NCBI GenBank assembly: GCA_905221605.1
Contig: CAJNDS010001924.1
Span: forward strand, 710,001 to 734,506
DNA length: 24,506 nt
Direction of reading: 5' to 3'
Origin: Symbiodinium natans
Taxonomy: Eukaryota > Sar > Dinophyceae > Suessiales > Symbiodiniaceae
Shown: positions 22,285 through 24,506 of the stretch, one piece after another
Layout: every line of letters starts with the position of its first letter
Position numbering within the stretch: the first letter of the stretch is position 1
Made by a program: the position numbers and the translations under genes
The notes under the pieces: model-generated
Database searches by the model: none
Told to the model about the DNA's origin: nothing
The model's input: only the letters and a program-made list of their open reading frames with translations

Positions 22285-22336
22285 GCCTTCAGAGTTCTTG
22301 GTGCCGGGTGGTTCGGGGTGCGCTTCCCGGAGCCAA
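22285..22336 (-). CDS. Exon-like segment, family unknown
   Basis: A 52-nt minus-strand segment after a strong pyrimidine tract and AG (CCCCTCTCATCCGGCAG), ending GGC|GTTCGTG. It reads WLREAHPEPPGTKNSEG. The telomeric block at 22395-22447 lies about 58 bases upstream in transcript sense. No family is recognised, and this could be a chance open stretch. Confidence 0.25.
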
Positions 22337-22394
22337 CTGCCGGATGAGAGGGGCGAGACCTACTTGGAGGTTCATGGCACTTATTAACCAATGA

Positions 22395-22447
22395 GGGTTA
22401 AGGGTTTAGGGTTTAGGTTTTGGGTTTCGGGTTTAGGGTTTAGGGTG
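22395..22447 (+). repeat. Interstitial telomeric block P (TTTAGGG)
   Basis: About 7 units with TTTTGGG and TTTCGGG variants, upstream in transcript sense of the segment at 22285-22336. Confidence 0.9.
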
Positions 22448-22640
22448 GGTTATAAGTACAGTTGTTTTTGGTCAATATGCACCATGAACTTCCAAGTACT
22501 ATGTACACGCGTGAGCATCACTCTCATTTCAGAGCCTCGGCGGTGGGTACTTGTGCTGACACATGGTGGCTTTGGATGGACCCTTCCCTCGCATTTCCGA
22601 CACATATGACCCAAAAAGCATTTGGGGGTTTGCGATACTA

Positions 22641-22723
22641 GGGGTACCTTGTTGGGGTCCTTATCCTACTATTTGGCTACTATTTGGGGGTCTATACTGG
22701 GGGTCCCCTATTTTCATGAACCC
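22641..22723 (-). repeat. Dispersed GTTTACGAAA-type element, copy 4
   Basis: The minus strand reads GGGTTCATGAAAATAGGGGA, CCCCCAGTATAGACCCCC and a duplicated CAAATAGTAG before GGATAAGG. It ends near GGTACC, as do other copies. Confidence 0.6.
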
Positions 22724-22789
22724 GCATTTCTGTGCCTAAGGCTTTGGTGAAGTGCGAAGCGGTGCGCTGTCGGCCCTTTGCTGTGTCAC

Positions 22790-22843
22790 CCGGCGCTGCG
22801 GACGCCGGCGGCTCCTGCAGGTAGTAGGCAACCCAGCAAATGC
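22790..22843 (-). CDS. Exon-like segment, family unknown
   Basis: A 54-nt minus-strand segment with a pyrimidine-rich acceptor (CGCCCTTCCAAG) and donor CCGG|GTGACAC. It reads ICWVAYYLQEPPASAAP. The telomeric block at 22861-22922 lies 17 bases before the acceptor and reads CCCTAAA in transcript sense. Support comes from splice signals and amino-acid texture only; no family is recognised. Confidence 0.3.
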
Positions 22844-22860
22844 CTTGGAAGGGCGGCTGC

Positions 22861-22922
22861 GGGTTTAGGGTTTAGGGTTTAGGGTTTAGGGTTTCGGGTT
22901 TATAGGGTTTAGGGTTTAGGGT
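22861..22922 (+). repeat. Interstitial telomeric block Q (TTTAGGG)
   Basis: About 8 units with one TTTCGGG and one TTTATAGGG. It lies 17 bases upstream (transcript sense) of the segment at 22790-22843. Confidence 0.95.
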
Positions 22923-23748
22923 CACTGAGTCCCGGCCTGCTTTGCCGAGCTTGATTGACAGGCTTCCGGGTGTTTTTCAGTGGTGTTTAGGGCTGTAGGT
23001 TTGGGCTCTTTCTATCCCGGGCTGCGCGGTCACACAACCCGAACGCACCACATGCAAACCGCGCCCAAAAGCCATGAAACCCAGATGTACTGCATGGAGG
23101 CTCTGCCTGAAACCGAAACCATCGGAGCCTGGCGGAAGGAGAACCCGGAACCCGGTGAAACTCACGCGTGAAACCCTGTGCTGCCAAAACTCTCAACATG
23201 CCAGACTGTAGCAGGAACCGTCTCAACAAATCCAAAAGTTGACAGGTGACATTGAGCTTTGGCCCGCTTCTTTGCTTCAATTTACATACGATTCATGAAT
23301 CACCCCATCTTGCGCTGCATGCTGGGGGCGTTGCGGCAGTACTTCCCATCCCCATCCTGCGGGATGTTCGGCACTTTCGGGGATTTATGCTTCCGACATC
23401 TTCGCCAGCAAAAGGCGTCACCCACATCACGCTTTGGATCTCTGCGTCTTCAGCCATCCAACGGATGGATCTTGAAGCTTGGGTCTCACAAGGGCCAAAG
23501 GGCGCAACATCCTGCGCCACGAACTTCGCCACGATTGCAAACAGAATGCTCCGCAAATTCTCAAGTTGTAGAACAAGCATCTGATGTGCTTGAACATCCT
23601 TTTTGTACAGTGCAGGGATAAAGTGACACATCATGTTGGCTCCTTTCTGTGAATCCTCATGATCAACTCCTAGTGCCAAGAACATGTGCCTTCCAATCAA
23701 CTTGGATCTTCACCAGGGTACCGCACTTACATGAGGGTTTACATGAGG
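22923..23748. other. No recognisable gene
   Basis: Minus frame 23293-23700 (135 codons) and overlapping plus frames show no family I recognise. A short tandem CATGAGGGTTTA pair sits at 23730-23752. Confidence 0.4.
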
Positions 23749-23832
23749 GTTTACGAAAACAAAGGACCCCTAATATAGACCCCCAAATACTAGGATGCCC
23801 TGAAAGTAGGGACCCAATAAGGTGCCCCCTAA
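23749..23832 (+). repeat. Dispersed GTTTACGAAA-type element, copy 5
   Basis: Reads GGTTTACGAAAACAAAGGAC, CCCTAATATAGACCCCCAAA and TACTAGGATGCCC, then CCCTAATACC, directly followed by telomeric block R. Confidence 0.7.
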
Positions 23833-23837
23833 TACCG

Positions 23838-23880
23838 AAACCCTAAACCCTAAACCCTAAACCCTAAACCCTAAACCCCC
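23838..23880 (-). repeat. Interstitial telomeric block R (CCCTAAA)
   Basis: Five to six units. It supplies the GTTTAGG donor of the segment at 23877-23960. Confidence 0.95.
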
Positions 23881-23960
23881 ACATGGAAGTCCTGAAAAAG
23901 CTTGAGGTGGTTGTTGTCCCGCTGGCATTCGTCGCAGATCCGAGCCTTGCGCCGGCTGAG
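23877..23960 (-). CDS. Exon-like segment with CxxC, family unknown
   Basis: This 84-nt segment (28 codons) has acceptor GGCTGTGCAG and donor GGG|GTTTAGG. It reads LSRRKARICDECQRDNNHLK and then LFQDFHVG. The CDEC pair could be half of a zinc site. It lies between two outward-pointing telomeric blocks (23838-23880 and 23981-24089), the same arrangement as the motif VI exon. It may be a 5' exon of the helicase-like gene or belong to another gene on the same strand. I do not recognise the family. Confidence 0.4.
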
Positions 23961-23980
23961 CTGCACAGCCACAAGGCGTG

Positions 23981-24089
23981 GTTTGGGGTTTGGGGTTTGG
24001 GGTTTAGGGTTTAGGGATGTTTAGGGTTTAGGGTTTAGGGTTTAGGGTTTAGGGTTTAGGGTTTAGGGTTTAGGGTTTAGGGTTTAGGG
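23981..24089 (+). repeat. Interstitial telomeric block S (TTTAGGG)
   Basis: About 15 units, starting with TTTGGGG variants and then pure. It lies 20 bases upstream, in transcript sense, of the acceptor of the segment at 23877-23960. Confidence 0.95.
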
Positions 24090-24506
24090 ATCTTGGGATC
24101 AGGCTTCAAGAAGCAGCAACAATGAACAGAACTCTCGGCCCGAGATAGTGCACCGAAGAAGACAACACCTCGCCCGCAGTCCCACAGGAAGCCCAACTCA
24201 AAGGCCACTGGCAGCAAGGGCACGAATTTTTAGAGGGAGATGAATTTGAAACGAAAGCCTCGGAAAGCCTCAAAGGAGTCCGAAGTCTTTAGAAGACCGC
24301 CTGCCTTGTTCCACCTTCGCACCGGCGCAGGCGCCTAGAGTCGCCAATAGTAGAAAAGCAGAAGTAGGGCCAAGTACTGCCAAGGGTAGGAGCCGCAGTG
24401 TTAGAGCTGAGCTTTGCAATCTTAGGGTTGGGATTGATGGCCCGTCAGAGCCTAAGATTTCGCGCTTAAACATGTCTGCCGTGTGGTTTGCACGAGTTTC
24501 AAGTAT
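24090..24506. other. No recognisable gene
   Basis: The minus frame 24270-24473 is hydrophobic and Leu/Ala-rich but unrecognised. Minus sequence at 24090-24130 could end an exon before block S, but its donor would be non-GT. Confidence 0.35.

Noticed and set aside
1311-24089. The window as a true chromosome end or subtelomere
   Set aside because: Blocks are short, face both ways and are scattered over 23 kb with exon-like sequence between them. No block runs to a window edge.
1-24506. tRNA or rRNA genes
   Set aside because: I looked for T-arm-like GGTTCGANNCC and conserved rRNA stretches and found none with matching arms.

Overview
The window looks like nuclear DNA of a eukaryote with Arabidopsis-type TTTAGGG telomeric repeats, most plausibly a dinoflagellate or a close alveolate relative. 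The basis is nineteen blocks of interstitial TTTAGGG/CCCTAAA repeat, moderately GC-rich unique DNA, no long uninterrupted genes, very short exons in large introns and some splice boundaries that are not GT-AG. The taxonomic call is an inference. No rRNA, tRNA, CRISPR array, bacterial operon or viral genome is visible.

The main result is a gene that no single open frame shows. Reading the minus strand next to the telomeric-repeat blocks gives a series of short exon-like segments. In transcription order these encode the motifs of a DEAD-box (superfamily 2) RNA helicase: Q motif (about 18.9 kb), first half of the P-loop (18.3 kb), GKT half (17.5 kb), motif Ia (17.1 kb), Ib (14.6 kb), II (13.9 kb), a possible III (13.5 kb), IV (11.8 kb), IVa (8.75 kb and 8.35 kb), V (8.3 kb) and VI (7.6 kb). 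The motif order is correct, and several exons have GT and AG at their edges with lengths that keep the frame. Motif V to VI resembles DDX1-type helicases by eye, but no SPRY domain is seen. Several catalytic positions are changed (motif II reads ADAD, motif VI reads NRIGRL), so the product may be a non-catalytic paralogue or the locus may be decaying. Further exon-like segments of unknown family lie upstream (24.0 to 20.5 kb) and downstream (6.5 to 6.35 kb and 1.5 to 1.2 kb) on the same strand.

The telomeric blocks sit inside the introns, close to exon edges, and their orientation is not random. In the transcript sense, blocks just after a donor read TTTAGGG and often supply the GT themselves as G|GTTTAGGG. 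Blocks just before an acceptor read CCCTAAA. This holds for 14 of the 16 blocks I could place. It suggests the repeats are tolerated as, or have become, working splice-site material.

The rest is repeat-rich filler. It includes four foldback elements of about 90 to 110 bp, a 288-bp compound foldback with terminal inverted repeats, and a dispersed element starting GTTTACGAAA (one copy begins exactly at the donor of the motif Ia exon). There is also a roughly 60-bp minisatellite that flips orientation, a roughly 53-bp periodic array, a palindrome-cored tandem repeat, and long poly-G, poly-C, TTTC and AT-rich tracts. One small plus-strand frame at 5.4 kb has a degenerate Cys/His finger-like pattern.
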